NCBI RefSeq assembly: GCF_042643245.1
Contig: NZ_JBHRSK010000002.1
Coordinates: 124,001-188,000 of the forward strand
DNA from: Acidimangrovimonas pyrenivorans
GTDB lineage: Bacteria; Pseudomonadota; Alphaproteobacteria; Rhodobacterales; Rhodobacteraceae
Length of the DNA: 64,000 bases
Reading direction: 5' to 3'
Positions 1 through 7,274 of this stretch are shown here, one piece after another. Position numbers and translations under genes: made by a program. Each line of letters starts with the position of its first letter. The first letter of the stretch is position 1. The notes under the pieces were generated by a model. It saw nothing but the letters and a program-made list of their open reading frames with translations, searched no databases and had not been told where the DNA came from.

Positions 1-70
1 TGGCCAGGATCGCGGTCAGCGCGGCGAAGACCGCCGCCAGCACCGCCCAGAAGGGCCAGGAGGCGCTCAT
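1..70 (-). CDS. N-terminus of an EamA-like membrane protein (partial)
   Basis: Only the first 23 codons are inside the window; the gene reads off the left edge on the minus strand. The start is the ATG complementary to 68-70 and the peptide begins MSASWPFWAVLAAVFAALTA, a hydrophobic first helix. Short EamA/DMT-type membrane proteins (about 140 aa) often begin with this kind of W-W-A-L-A-F-A-A-L-T-A pattern. The family call rests on that resemblance alone. It is divergent from the polyphosphate kinase gene to its right. Confidence 0.45.
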   Translation of the reverse strand, partial: MSASWPFWAVLAAVFAALTAILA

Positions 71-310
71 GCCGCCCGCTCGTGATTTGTCGCCATCGCG
101 TCCGTCTCCCCTGCCTTGCCCGAGCTTCGGCCTTGCCCGAGCTTGAGCCAGCCTCGACCATTCGTCGCCCCGGCGCAAGCGGGCGCGGACGTGTCCGGCG
201 GATCACGTTAGGCGGCGGGTAACGGTTTCTTGACACCAATCAAGGCAGGCTGCCCATCGGCGGCGCGATGTTGGACCTTGACCGATGGGGCAACAGGCAT
301 GGAGGCCGGC

Positions 311-1342
311 ATGGCAGATGGGAAAGAGCCTCGGGACGCAGCCACGGACCTGCCGCCGGAGGCGGTGGAAGAGGTCATCGGCGAGCCGAACGGCGGCGGG
401 CCCGGTGGCGCCACGGAGGCACCGCTGCCGAAACCGGTGCGGCGGCATGTGGCGCGCGGGCCGATGCTGGACGGTTCGGGCTTTCCCCGGGTCGACCCGG
501 ACGCGATCCGCCACGCCTTCGAGACCGGCGCCTATCCCTATCGCCGCAAGCTGGCGGAAAAGGCCTACCTGGCCGAGAAGGCGCAGCTGCAGGCCGAACT
601 TCTGAAGGTCCAGCTCTGGGCCCAGGAAACGGGGCAGAAATTCGCCCTGCTGTTCGAGGGCCGCGACGCCGCCGGCAAAGGCGGCACGATCAAGCGGTTC
701 ATGGAGCATCTCAACCCCCGCGCGGCCCGCGTCGTGGCGCTGAACAAACCCACCTGGGAAGAGAAGGGGCAGTGGTTTTTCCAGAGGTATATCAAGGAGT
801 TGCCGACGGTTGGCGAGATGGTCTTCTATGACCGCTCGTGGTACAACCGTGCCGGAGTCGAACGGGTTATGGGCTTCTGCAGCCCCAATGAATACCTCGA
901 ATTCATGCGCCAGACGCCCGAGCTGGAGCGGATGCTGGTGCGGGCGGGGATCCGGCTCTACAAATACTGGTTCTCGGTCACCCAGGACGAACAGGCCCGG
1001 CGCTTCAAGGCGCGCGAGACCGATCCGCTCAAGCGCTGGAAGCTGAGCCCGATCGACAAGGCCAGCCTCGGCATGTGGAACGAGTATACCGAGGCCAAGG
1101 AGGCGATGTTCTTCTATACCGACACTGCCGACGCGCCCTGGGTCATCGTCAAGTCGAACGACAAGAAGCGGGCGCGGCTGAACTGCATGAAGCATTTCCT
1201 CAACTCGCTCGACTATCCCGGCAAGGACCCCGAGATCGCCACCCCGCCCGATCCGCTGATCGTCGGCCAGGCCGCGCACGTGATTCACAGTTCCGAGCAT
1301 ATCCTGGGCACCTCGCTGCATCCCGATCAGCGCCGGCGCTGA
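311..1342 (+). CDS. ppk2: Polyphosphate kinase 2 (PPK2 family)
   Basis: PPK2 enzymes use polyphosphate to phosphorylate nucleoside diphosphates or monophosphates in the cytosol. The 343-aa product has the P-loop GRDAAGKGGTIKRF at about residues 117-130 and the Walker-B-like lid segment VFYDRSWYNRAGVE at about 171-184. It also has the family blocks LYKYWFSVTQDEQ and DPLKRWKLSPID. In-frame starts exist at 230 and 299; 311 is preferred because GGAGG at 301-305 is a well-spaced ribosome site. The first 55 or so residues are an acidic, G/P-rich extension of low conservation. It forms a polyphosphate set with ppk1 and ppx about 23 kb downstream. Nucleotide preference (ADP or GDP) cannot be read from the sequence. 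Confidence 0.93.
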   Translation: MADGKEPRDAATDLPPEAVEEVIGEPNGGGPGGATEAPLPKPVRRHVARGPMLDGSGFPRVDPDAIRHAFETGAYPYRRKLAEKAYLAEKAQLQAELLKVQLWAQETGQKFALLFEGRDAAGKGGTIKRFMEHLNPRAARVVALNKPTWEEKGQWFFQRYIKELPTVGEMVFYDRSWYNRAGVERVMGFCSPNEYLEFMRQTPELERMLVRAGIRLYKYWFSVTQDEQARRFKARETDPLKRWKLSPIDKASLGMWNEYTEAKEAMFFYTDTADAPWVIVKSNDKKRARLNCMKHFLNSLDYPGKDPEIATPPDPLIVGQAAHVIHSSEHILGTSLHPDQRRR

Positions 1343-1420
1343 CGGCGGCCCTCCGCGCCGCTCTTGCCCTGCTTTGCCGCCTGCCCTAGCTCTGATGCGG
1401 CACAGGACAGGAGGAACGCC

Positions 1421-2017
1421 ATGTGGGACGAACGCTTCGCCGGAGAGGATTATCTGTTCGGCACCGAGCCGGCGGCCTTCCTGGCCGCCCAGGCCGGCCG
1501 GCTCCAGGCGGGCAGCGATGTGCTCTGCGTCGCCGATGGCGAGGGCCGCAACTCGGTCTACCTGGCCGGGCTGGGCCATCGGGTCACCGCGATGGACGGC
1601 GCCGCCAACGGCATCGCCAAGGCGAAGAAGCTGGCCGAGCGGCGCGGGGTCGCGGTCGACTATCACCTCGCCGACATCGCCGAATGGGACTGGAGCGAAG
1701 GCACCTACGACGCCGTGGTCGCGGTCTTCATCCAGTTCATGGGGCCCGAGATGCGCCGCAGGGTCTTCGACGGCCTGACCCGGACGCTGAAGCCCGGCGG
1801 GGTACTGCTGCTGCACGGCTACACGCCCAAGCAGCTGGACTACGGCACCGGCGGGCCGCGGATCCTGGAAAACCTCTACACCGCCGACCAGTTGCGCGCC
1901 GAATTGCCGGGGGTCGAGATCGAGACCCTGCGCGAATACGAGGCCATGGTCGACGAGGGCAAGGGCCATTCGGGGCGCTCGGCGCTGGTCGACCTGATCG
2001 GGCGCAAGCCGGGCTGA
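1421..2017 (+). CDS. Class I SAM-dependent methyltransferase
   Basis: A 198-aa single-domain Rossmann methyltransferase. Motif I is VLCVADGEGRNSVYLA (about residues 35-50), followed by an acidic residue at the end of strand 2 (VTAMDG), the strand-4 segment YDAVVAVFIQF and the post-motif LKPGGVLLLHGYTP. The N-terminus (MWDERFAGEDYLFGTEPAAFL) resembles the TehB/tellurite-resistance-like family common in Proteobacteria. The substrate is unknown. The start at 1421 follows the ribosome site AGGAGGAA. It stands 78 bp behind ppk2 on the same strand and may be co-transcribed with it. Confidence 0.85.
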   Translation: MWDERFAGEDYLFGTEPAAFLAAQAGRLQAGSDVLCVADGEGRNSVYLAGLGHRVTAMDGAANGIAKAKKLAERRGVAVDYHLADIAEWDWSEGTYDAVVAVFIQFMGPEMRRRVFDGLTRTLKPGGVLLLHGYTPKQLDYGTGGPRILENLYTADQLRAELPGVEIETLREYEAMVDEGKGHSGRSALVDLIGRKPG

Positions 2018-2072
2018 CCGCCCCCCTGCCACGCCCTCTTGCCGCCCCAGGAGGGCTCGGCTAAGGGGCATC

Positions 2073-3431
2073 ATGGCGGACAGGATGACATATCGCGCCC
2101 AGGCCGGGGCGGTGCTGGCGCTCGGGCTGCCGCTGGTCGGCTCGAACCTGGCGCAGTACCTGCTCAACGTCACCGACACGGTGATGCTGGGCTGGTACTC
2201 GGTGCGGGCGCTGGCCGCCGTCACCCTCGGTTCGTCCTCCTTCTTCATCGTCCTCATCGTCGGCGCCGGCTTCGCCAAGGCGGTGATGCCGATGGTCGCC
2301 GAGGCGGCCAGCAGCGACGACCGCACCGAGGCGCGGCGGGTCACCCGGATGGGGCTGTGGCTGTCGATCCTCTATGCCGTGGCGGCCATGCCGCTGATGT
2401 GGTATTCCGGCCCGCTGCTGCGCCTGCTCGGCCAGAAGCCCGAGATCGCGCAGCTGACCCAGGATTACCTGCGCATCGCCGGCTGGAGCCTGCTGCCCGG
2501 CCTGCTGGTGATGGTGCTGAGAAGCTTCCTTGCCGCGCTGGAACGCACCCGCGTGGTGCTGCTGGCGACGCTGGCCGGGGTGGCGCTGAACGCGGTGCTG
2601 GACTGGCTGCTGATCTTCGGCCACGGAGGGCTGCCCGAGCTGGGCGTGCAGGGCGCCGCCATCGCCACGCTGGGCACCCACCTGCTGACGCTGGCCATCG
2701 CCGCGCTCTATGCCGCCCTGCAGCCCGAGCTGCGGCCCTACCAGCTGTTCACCCGCTTCTGGCGCGCCGACTGGCCGGCCTTCGGCCAGGTCTTCCGGCT
2801 GGGCTGGCCGATGGGGCTGACGAGCCTGGCCGAGGGCGGGTTGTTCCAGGCCTCGGCGCTGATGATGGGCTGGATCGGCACGGTCCAGCTGGCCGCCCAT
2901 GGCATCGCGCTCGAGATCGTGGCGCTGACCTTCATGGTCCATCTCGGCCTGTCGAACGCGGCGACGATCCGCGGCGGTCGGGCCCGCGGCCGCGGCGACG
3001 CGCGCGGCCTGCGCGACGGGGCGGCGGTGGCGGTCGGGCTGTCGGCGCTGTTCGCGCTGGTGGCGGTGGCGACGATCGTGGCCTTCCCGCACCAGCTGCT
3101 GGGGCTGTTCATCAATCCCGACGATCCGCTCAAGCCGCAGCTCCTCGACTACGGCACCCGGTTCGTGCTGGTCGCCGCGCTGTTCCAGTTCGCCGACGCG
3201 ACGCAGGTGATGGCGCTGGGGCTGCTGGCGGCGCTGAAGGACACGAGGGGGCCGATGGTCCAGGCGGCGGTGAGCTACTGGCTGATCGGCATCCCGGCCA
3301 GCTACGCGCTCGCCTTCCCGCTGGGGCTCGGCGGCGTCGGGCTGTGGCTCGGCCTGACGCTGGGGCTGACCCTGGCGGCGGTGCTGATGATGACCCGGTT
3401 CTGGCGCAAGGCGCCGCGGGTGGAGGTCTAG
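2073..3431 (+). CDS. MATE family multidrug/cation antiporter
   Basis: A 452-aa polytopic inner-membrane protein with about 12 hydrophobic segments and the two-fold repeat typical of NorM-type MATE transporters. These exchange Na+ or H+ for organic cations. Family features include GLPLVGSNLAQYLLNVTDT near the N-terminus, YLRIAGWSLLPGLL, and GWPMGLTSLAEGGLF opening the second half. Length is normal for the family. The stop codon lies inside the first unit of a 16-bp tandem repeat that fills the convergent intergenic space. No regulator gene is adjacent. Confidence 0.9.
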   Translation: MADRMTYRAQAGAVLALGLPLVGSNLAQYLLNVTDTVMLGWYSVRALAAVTLGSSSFFIVLIVGAGFAKAVMPMVAEAASSDDRTEARRVTRMGLWLSILYAVAAMPLMWYSGPLLRLLGQKPEIAQLTQDYLRIAGWSLLPGLLVMVLRSFLAALERTRVVLLATLAGVALNAVLDWLLIFGHGGLPELGVQGAAIATLGTHLLTLAIAALYAALQPELRPYQLFTRFWRADWPAFGQVFRLGWPMGLTSLAEGGLFQASALMMGWIGTVQLAAHGIALEIVALTFMVHLGLSNAATIRGGRARGRGDARGLRDGAAVAVGLSALFALVAVATIVAFPHQLLGLFINPDDPLKPQLLDYGTRFVLVAALFQFADATQVMALGLLAALKDTRGPMVQAAVSYWLIGIPASYALAFPLGLGGVGLWLGLTLGLTLAAVLMMTRFWRKAPRVEV

Positions 3432-3497
3432 GCGGGTGGAGGTCTACACGGGTGGAGGTCTACACGGGTGGAGGTCTAGGCGGGTGGCGGTCCAGGC
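3418..3497. repeat. Five 16-bp tandem repeats at the MATE stop codon
   Basis: Five consecutive 16-bp units occur at 3418, 3434, 3450, 3466 and 3482. The consensus is GGGTGGAGGTCTANNC; units 1 and 4 are identical, units 2 and 3 are identical, and unit 5 is the most diverged. Unit 1 contains the last codons and TAG stop of the MATE gene, so the repeat probably grew from the 3' end of that gene. The unit length is not a multiple of three, but all extra copies lie after the stop. Confidence 0.9.
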
Positions 3498-3516
3498 AGA
3501 ACCAGAGCCGGGCGCC

Positions 3517-3933
3517 CTAGGCCTCCCCGCCGCCCTTGGCCATCAGCCGGTCGGCCTTCTTGCGCACCAGCACCGAGCGCAGGTCGTGCATCGCCATCAG
3601 CAGCGGCTCGGTCAGTTCCTCCAGCGCCTCGTCGCTGGCCTTGCTCTGCGCCCATTGGGCGGCGAGGTTGAGCTGCTCGATGGTGCGCCGGATCTCGTCC
3701 AGTTCGCGCCCGGCCAGCAACGCCTGACGCTCCGTCAGCCACGCGCGGATCGCTGCCATGTCCGCGGACGTCAGGTCCCGGTTGCCATGCGGCTTGATCT
3801 CGCCGTTCCGGGCGTTGGCGACGGCGATCTGCTCCATCTCGAGCCGGCGCAGGCGGTTCTCGGGCTCCAGCCGGAACACCGCCGCGCCGTTCTCGCGGAT
3901 GCGGAAATAGTATTCCGGCAGGTCGTCCGCCAT
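3517..3933 (-). CDS. Conserved hypothetical protein (138 aa)
   Basis: Function unknown. The 138-aa product begins MADDLPEYYFRIRENGAAVFR and contains a predicted helical C-terminal half (IEQLNLAAQWAQSKASDEALEELTEPLLMAMHDLRSVL) ending in a lysine-rich tail. There is no signal peptide or membrane segment, so it is probably cytosolic. Proteins with this opening followed by NGEIKPHG are familiar from Rhodobacterales next to aminotransferase genes. It sits 10 bp downstream of the aspartate aminotransferase gene on the same strand, so the two are likely one transcript. Confidence 0.75.
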   Translation of the reverse strand: MADDLPEYYFRIRENGAAVFRLEPENRLRRLEMEQIAVANARNGEIKPHGNRDLTSADMAAIRAWLTERQALLAGRELDEIRRTIEQLNLAAQWAQSKASDEALEELTEPLLMAMHDLRSVLVRKKADRLMAKGGGEA

Positions 3934-3943
3934 CTTGCCCCCG

Positions 3944-5146
3944 TTACTTCAGGCCCTTGCAGAAGGTCTGAATCCGCGTGCAGGCCTCGGTCAGGGCCGC
4001 GTCCGAAGTAGCGTAGCTGACCCGGAAGGCCGGCGAAAGCCCGAAGGCCGCACCGAAGACGACGGCGACGCCGGTCTCTTCCAGCAGCGCCGTGGCGAAG
4101 GCCTCGTCATCGGCAATCACCGTGCCGCCGGCCGAGGTCTTGCCGATGCAGCCGGCGATGCTGGGATAGACGTAGAACGCCCCTTCCGGCACCGGGCAGG
4201 TGATGCCGGGCGCCTCGTTGAGCATGCCCACCACCAGGTCGCGACGGCGCTGGAACGCCACCCGGCTCTCGGCGATGTAATCCTGCGGCCCGGTCAGCGC
4301 CTCGAGCGCCGCCCACTGGCTGATCGAACAGGGGTTCGAGGTGCTCTGCGACTGGATCTTGCCCATCGCCCGGATCAGTTCCACCGGCCCGGCGGCATAG
4401 CCGATGCGCCAGCCGGTCATCGCGTAGGCCTTGGAAACGCCGTTGCAGGTCAGCGTCCGGTCGTAGAGCCTGGGCTCGACCTGCGCCGGGGTGCAGAACT
4501 CGAAATCGTCGAAGACCAGGTGTTCGTACATGTCGTCGGTCAGCACCCAGACATGCGGATGGCGCAGCAGCACGTCGGTCAGGCCCTTGAGCTCGTCGCG
4601 GCTGTAGCCGGCGCCGGTCGGGTTCGACGGCGAGTTGAAGATCAGCCACTTGGTCTTCGGCGTGATCGCCGCTTCCAGCATCTCGGGCGTCAGCTTGTAG
4701 CCGGTTTCCATCGGGCATGCGACCGCCACCGGCTCGCCGCCGGCCAGCAGCACCATGTCGGGATAGCTGACCCAGTAGGGCGCCGGGATGATGACCTCGT
4801 CACCCGGGTTCAGCGTCGCCATCAGCGCGTTGTAGAGCGTCTGCTTGCCGCCGGTGCCGACCGAGACCTGCGCCGGGGTGTAGTTCAGCCCGTTCTCGCG
4901 CTTGAACTTGTCGCAGATCGCCCGCTTGAGCTCGGGGATGCCGTCGACGGGGGTGTATTTCGTCTTGCCGGCGTCGATCGCCGCCTTGGCCGCGTCCTTG
5001 ATGTTCTGCGGCGTGTCGAAGTCGGGTTCGCCAGCGCCGAGGCCGATGACGTCCTTGCCGGCCGCCTTGAGTTCGTTGGCCTTGGTGGTCACCGCGATCG
5101 TGGGTGACGGTTTCACGCGATCGAGCGACGCAGACAGGAACGACAT
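3944..5146 (-). CDS. aspC: Aspartate aminotransferase (class I/II, PLP-dependent)
   Basis: Transfers the amino group of aspartate (or a related amino acid) to 2-oxoglutarate using pyridoxal phosphate. The 400-aa length is standard for subgroup I-gamma bacterial enzymes. The PLP-binding lysine is in SKAYAMTGWRIGYAAGP at about residue 239. The substrate motif NSPSNPTG, the N-terminal LGAGEPDFDTP and the C-terminal arginine region FRVSYATSD are present. The start ATG is at 5144-5146, and an XRE regulator is divergently encoded across an 86-bp gap. Aspartate specificity is inferred from the family; prephenate or alanine activity is possible. Confidence 0.92.
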   Translation of the reverse strand: MSFLSASLDRVKPSPTIAVTTKANELKAAGKDVIGLGAGEPDFDTPQNIKDAAKAAIDAGKTKYTPVDGIPELKRAICDKFKRENGLNYTPAQVSVGTGGKQTLYNALMATLNPGDEVIIPAPYWVSYPDMVLLAGGEPVAVACPMETGYKLTPEMLEAAITPKTKWLIFNSPSNPTGAGYSRDELKGLTDVLLRHPHVWVLTDDMYEHLVFDDFEFCTPAQVEPRLYDRTLTCNGVSKAYAMTGWRIGYAAGPVELIRAMGKIQSQSTSNPCSISQWAALEALTGPQDYIAESRVAFQRRRDLVVGMLNEAPGITCPVPEGAFYVYPSIAGCIGKTSAGGTVIADDEAFATALLEETGVAVVFGAAFGLSPAFRVSYATSDAALTEACTRIQTFCKGLK

Positions 5147-5232
5147 GGGCGGCCTCCGGTTTGATGTTGCCGGAGACCTGTCTTAGGGTGCGCCCCGACA
5201 GCGATCAAGCGATATCGGAGAGGAGAGGCGAG

Positions 5233-5637
5233 ATGGCGGAAGAGACCCCGACGGAAGGCTGGTTCAGCGAGGATGCCGCGACCTTCGGCGACCGGCTGGC
5301 CGGCGCCCGCGAGGCGATGGGCATGAGCCAGAGCGAGCTGGCCCGGCGGCTGGGCGTCAAGCTCAAGACCGTCACCGGCTGGGAAGACGACCTGATCGAG
5401 CCGCGGGCGAACAAGCTGCAGATGCTGGCGGGGATGCTGAACGTCTCGATCATGTGGCTGCTGACCGGCCGCGGCGAGGGGCTTGAGGGCCCGGTCGAGG
5501 CCGACGGCCTGAATGCCGGGGCCGAAAAGCTGCTGGCCGACTTGCGCAAGGCGCGCACCGATGCCATTGCCTTGGGCGACCGGATCGGCCGCCTGGAAAA
5601 GGCGCTGCGCAAGACCCTCAAGGAGAACGCCGGATGA
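5233..5637 (+). CDS. XRE-type helix-turn-helix regulator
   Basis: A 134-aa cytosolic DNA-binding protein. The HTH spans about residues 17-70 with SQSELARRLGVKLKTVTGWE as the core helix-turn-helix. The C-terminal 50 residues look like a short coiled coil (EKLLADLRKARTDAIALGDRIGRLEKAL), probably for dimerisation. The start at 5233 follows a GGAGAGGAGAGG ribosome site. Its stop overlaps the sdhE start by 4 bp (ATGA), so the two are translationally coupled. The divergent neighbour is aspC. Its regulatory targets are unknown. Confidence 0.85.
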   Translation: MAEETPTEGWFSEDAATFGDRLAGAREAMGMSQSELARRLGVKLKTVTGWEDDLIEPRANKLQMLAGMLNVSIMWLLTGRGEGLEGPVEADGLNAGAEKLLADLRKARTDAIALGDRIGRLEKALRKTLKENAG

Positions 5638-5909
5638 GCGAAAGCCCGGAAGATCGGCTGAAGCGGATGAAAATGCGCTCGTGGCGGCGCGGCACCAAGG
5701 AGATGGACCTGATCCTCGGCCCCTGGGCCGACGCCCATCTCGCCGGCCTCGCCCCCGCCGCGCTCGACCTCTACGAGGCGCTGCTGGCCGAGAACGACCA
5801 GGACCTCTACCCCTGGATCACCGGCCAGAGCCCGATGCCGGCGCAATATGCCGAGCTGCTGGGCGAGATCGGCACCTTCGCCCGCGCCCGGCTTGGCCCC
5901 ACCGGCTGA
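5634..5909 (+). CDS. sdhE: Succinate dehydrogenase assembly factor SdhE
   Basis: A 91-aa protein of the SdhE/Sdh5 family, which helps attach FAD covalently to the flavoprotein subunit of succinate dehydrogenase. The hallmark RRGTKEMDLILGPWAD (about residues 18-34, including the RGxxE motif needed for activity) is intact. So is the C-terminal pattern LLAENDQDLYPWITGQ. Size matches the family. It overlaps the upstream XRE gene by 4 bp. Confidence 0.92.
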   Translation: MSESPEDRLKRMKMRSWRRGTKEMDLILGPWADAHLAGLAPAALDLYEALLAENDQDLYPWITGQSPMPAQYAELLGEIGTFARARLGPTG

Positions 5910-5968
5910 TCCGGCGCTCCGGAGCCGCGCCCTGCGGGCACAAGGCTTCTGTCGGGTGCCGCGCGCGT

Positions 5969-6095
5969 GGGGGCGCTGCCCCCGCCGCCCTTCGGGCGCC
6001 TCCCGCGAAGCATTTCCACAAAGGTGACTGAGAAGAACGGGTGCCCGCTTCCTCTCAGCGCAAATATCCCGGGGGTCCGGGGGCAGCGCCCCCGG
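5969..6095. repeat. Inverted pair of GC-rich intergenic hairpins
   Basis: The 264-bp gap between sdhE and the MarR-type gene holds GGGGGCGCTGCCCCC at 5969-5983. Its reverse complement lies inside a longer 8-bp-stem hairpin at 6077-6095 (CCGGGGGC, loop AGC, GCCCCCGG). Each copy folds by itself and the two can also pair with each other. Hairpins of this GC-rich type are common between Rhodobacterales genes. The first is placed to act as a terminator for the XRE-sdhE transcript, although no T-run follows. Confidence 0.6.
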
Positions 6096-6173
6096 CCTGC
6101 CCCCCGCTCCTTAACCCTATCTTTGCCTTTTGCCGCGAGTCTCCGGCCGCACCATGACCAGGCGGAGGGCACG

Positions 6174-6668
6174 ATGTCGGCGCAGGCGATGCCGAGCGAG
6201 GCGGATCAGGAGTTCCTGCGGGGCTATCTGGAAAGCCTCGCGCTGGTCGAGCGGCTGCACCGGCTGCTGCTCGACGTGATCAAGGACGAGTTCGAGCGGC
6301 TCGGCCTGCTCGAGATCAGCCCGGTGCAGGCGCTGCTCATCTACAATATCGGCGATAACGAGGTGACGGCGGGCGAGCTGAAGTCGCGCGGCTATTACCA
6401 GGGCTCGAATGTCAGCTACAACCTGAAGAAGCTGGTCGATGCGGGCTACATGCATCACCAGCGCTCGTCGATCGACCGGCGCTCGGTCCGGGTCCGGCTG
6501 ACAGGGCGCGGGCGCGAGGTGCGGCGCATCGTCGAGGCCCTGTTCGCCCGCCAGGCCGGGGAATTCGAGAAGCGCGAGGTGCTGGCCCTGGGCGGGATCG
6601 GCGAGGTCAACCTGGCGCTGCGGCGGATGGAGCGGTTCTGGACCGAGCAGATCCGCTACATCTACTAG
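6174..6668 (+). CDS. ldtR: MarR-family winged-helix regulator, LdtR-like
   Basis: A 164-aa MarR-type DNA-binding protein. After a helical N-terminal dimerisation segment, the winged helix contains LLIYNIGDNEVTAGELKSRG (about residues 58-77) and a recognition stretch with YYQGSNVSYNLKKL. The wing is HHQRSSIDRRSVRVRLT. This closely fits LdtR of Rhizobiales and Rhodobacterales, a regulator linked to L,D-transpeptidase and stress genes. The start at 6174 follows GGCGGAGGG. No transpeptidase gene is visible nearby, so the target assignment comes from the family only. Confidence 0.82.
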   Translation: MSAQAMPSEADQEFLRGYLESLALVERLHRLLLDVIKDEFERLGLLEISPVQALLIYNIGDNEVTAGELKSRGYYQGSNVSYNLKKLVDAGYMHHQRSSIDRRSVRVRLTGRGREVRRIVEALFARQAGEFEKREVLALGGIGEVNLALRRMERFWTEQIRYIY

Positions 6669-6673
6669 CGATC

Positions 6674-6706
6674 GCCGGGCCCGGCGGTTTTCGCGCCGGG
6701 CCCGGC
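6674..6706. terminator. 13-bp perfect hairpin between convergent genes
   Basis: Arms 6674-6686 (GCCGGGCCCGGCG) and 6694-6706 are perfect reverse complements around the loop GTTTTCG. It begins 5 bp after the stop of the MarR-type gene and precedes the convergent glyoxalase gene. It is a likely bidirectional terminator. There is no clear U-tract. Confidence 0.75.
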
Positions 6707-6760
6707 ATTGCGACGCCTACCGGTGGCCGAACTGCAGTGGCCCGACCGCCAGCGTCCCGA

Positions 6761-7189
6761 TCACCAGTGACCGGTGTTTTCCATGCTGGCCCAGGGCTCG
6801 GCCTTGGGCAGCGGCTCGCCGATCTGCAGCAGCTCGACCGAGATGTTGTCGGGGCTGCGGACGAAGGCCATGCGGCCGTCGCGCGGCGGCCGGTTGATGG
6901 TGACGCCGTTGTCCATCAGGTGCTGGCACATGTCGTAGATATTCTCGACGCCATAGGCGAGATGGCCGAAATGGCGGCTGTCCGAGGGCAGGCCCTCGTC
7001 GCCGTCCCAGTTGTAGGTCAGCTCGACCGGGCAGTCCTCCTGGCCCTCGGGCGCCATGAAGACGAGGGTGAAGCGCCCTTCCTCGTTGTCCCAGCGCCGG
7101 GTTTCCTTGAGCCCGAGAAGGGCGAAGAATTTCATCGTTTCGTCGAGATCCTGCACGCGGACCATGGTGTGAAGATAACGCACCTGCAT
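6761..7189 (-). CDS. gloA: Lactoylglutathione lyase (glyoxalase I), VOC fold
   Basis: Isomerises the methylglyoxal-glutathione hemithioacetal to S-lactoylglutathione. The 142-aa product has the paired beta-alpha-beta-beta-beta modules of the VOC superfamily. The four expected metal ligands are visible: His in RYLHTMVRV (about residue 7), Glu in CPVELTYNW, His in FGHLAYGVEN and Glu in ISVELLQIGE near the C-terminus. The start at 7189 is set by a strong AGGAGGTG ribosome site; a longer reading frame upstream lacks one. No glutathione-dependent glyoxalase II is visible nearby. Confidence 0.9.
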   Translation of the reverse strand: MQVRYLHTMVRVQDLDETMKFFALLGLKETRRWDNEEGRFTLVFMAPEGQEDCPVELTYNWDGDEGLPSDSRHFGHLAYGVENIYDMCQHLMDNGVTINRPPRDGRMAFVRSPDNISVELLQIGEPLPKAEPWASMENTGHW

Positions 7190-7274
7190 CGGCACCTCCT
7201 GTTGGCGTTTCGCCAGACTTAGCACGCCCGCCAGCGGTGTCACCCCCGGGACCGGCGCGCCGCAGGGCGGGCGG

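Noticed and set aside
203..2344. 713-codon open frame on the minus strand
   Set aside because: It lies antisense to ppk2, the methyltransferase and part of the MATE gene, all of which have clear family motifs. Long antisense frames are expected in high-GC codon-biased DNA.
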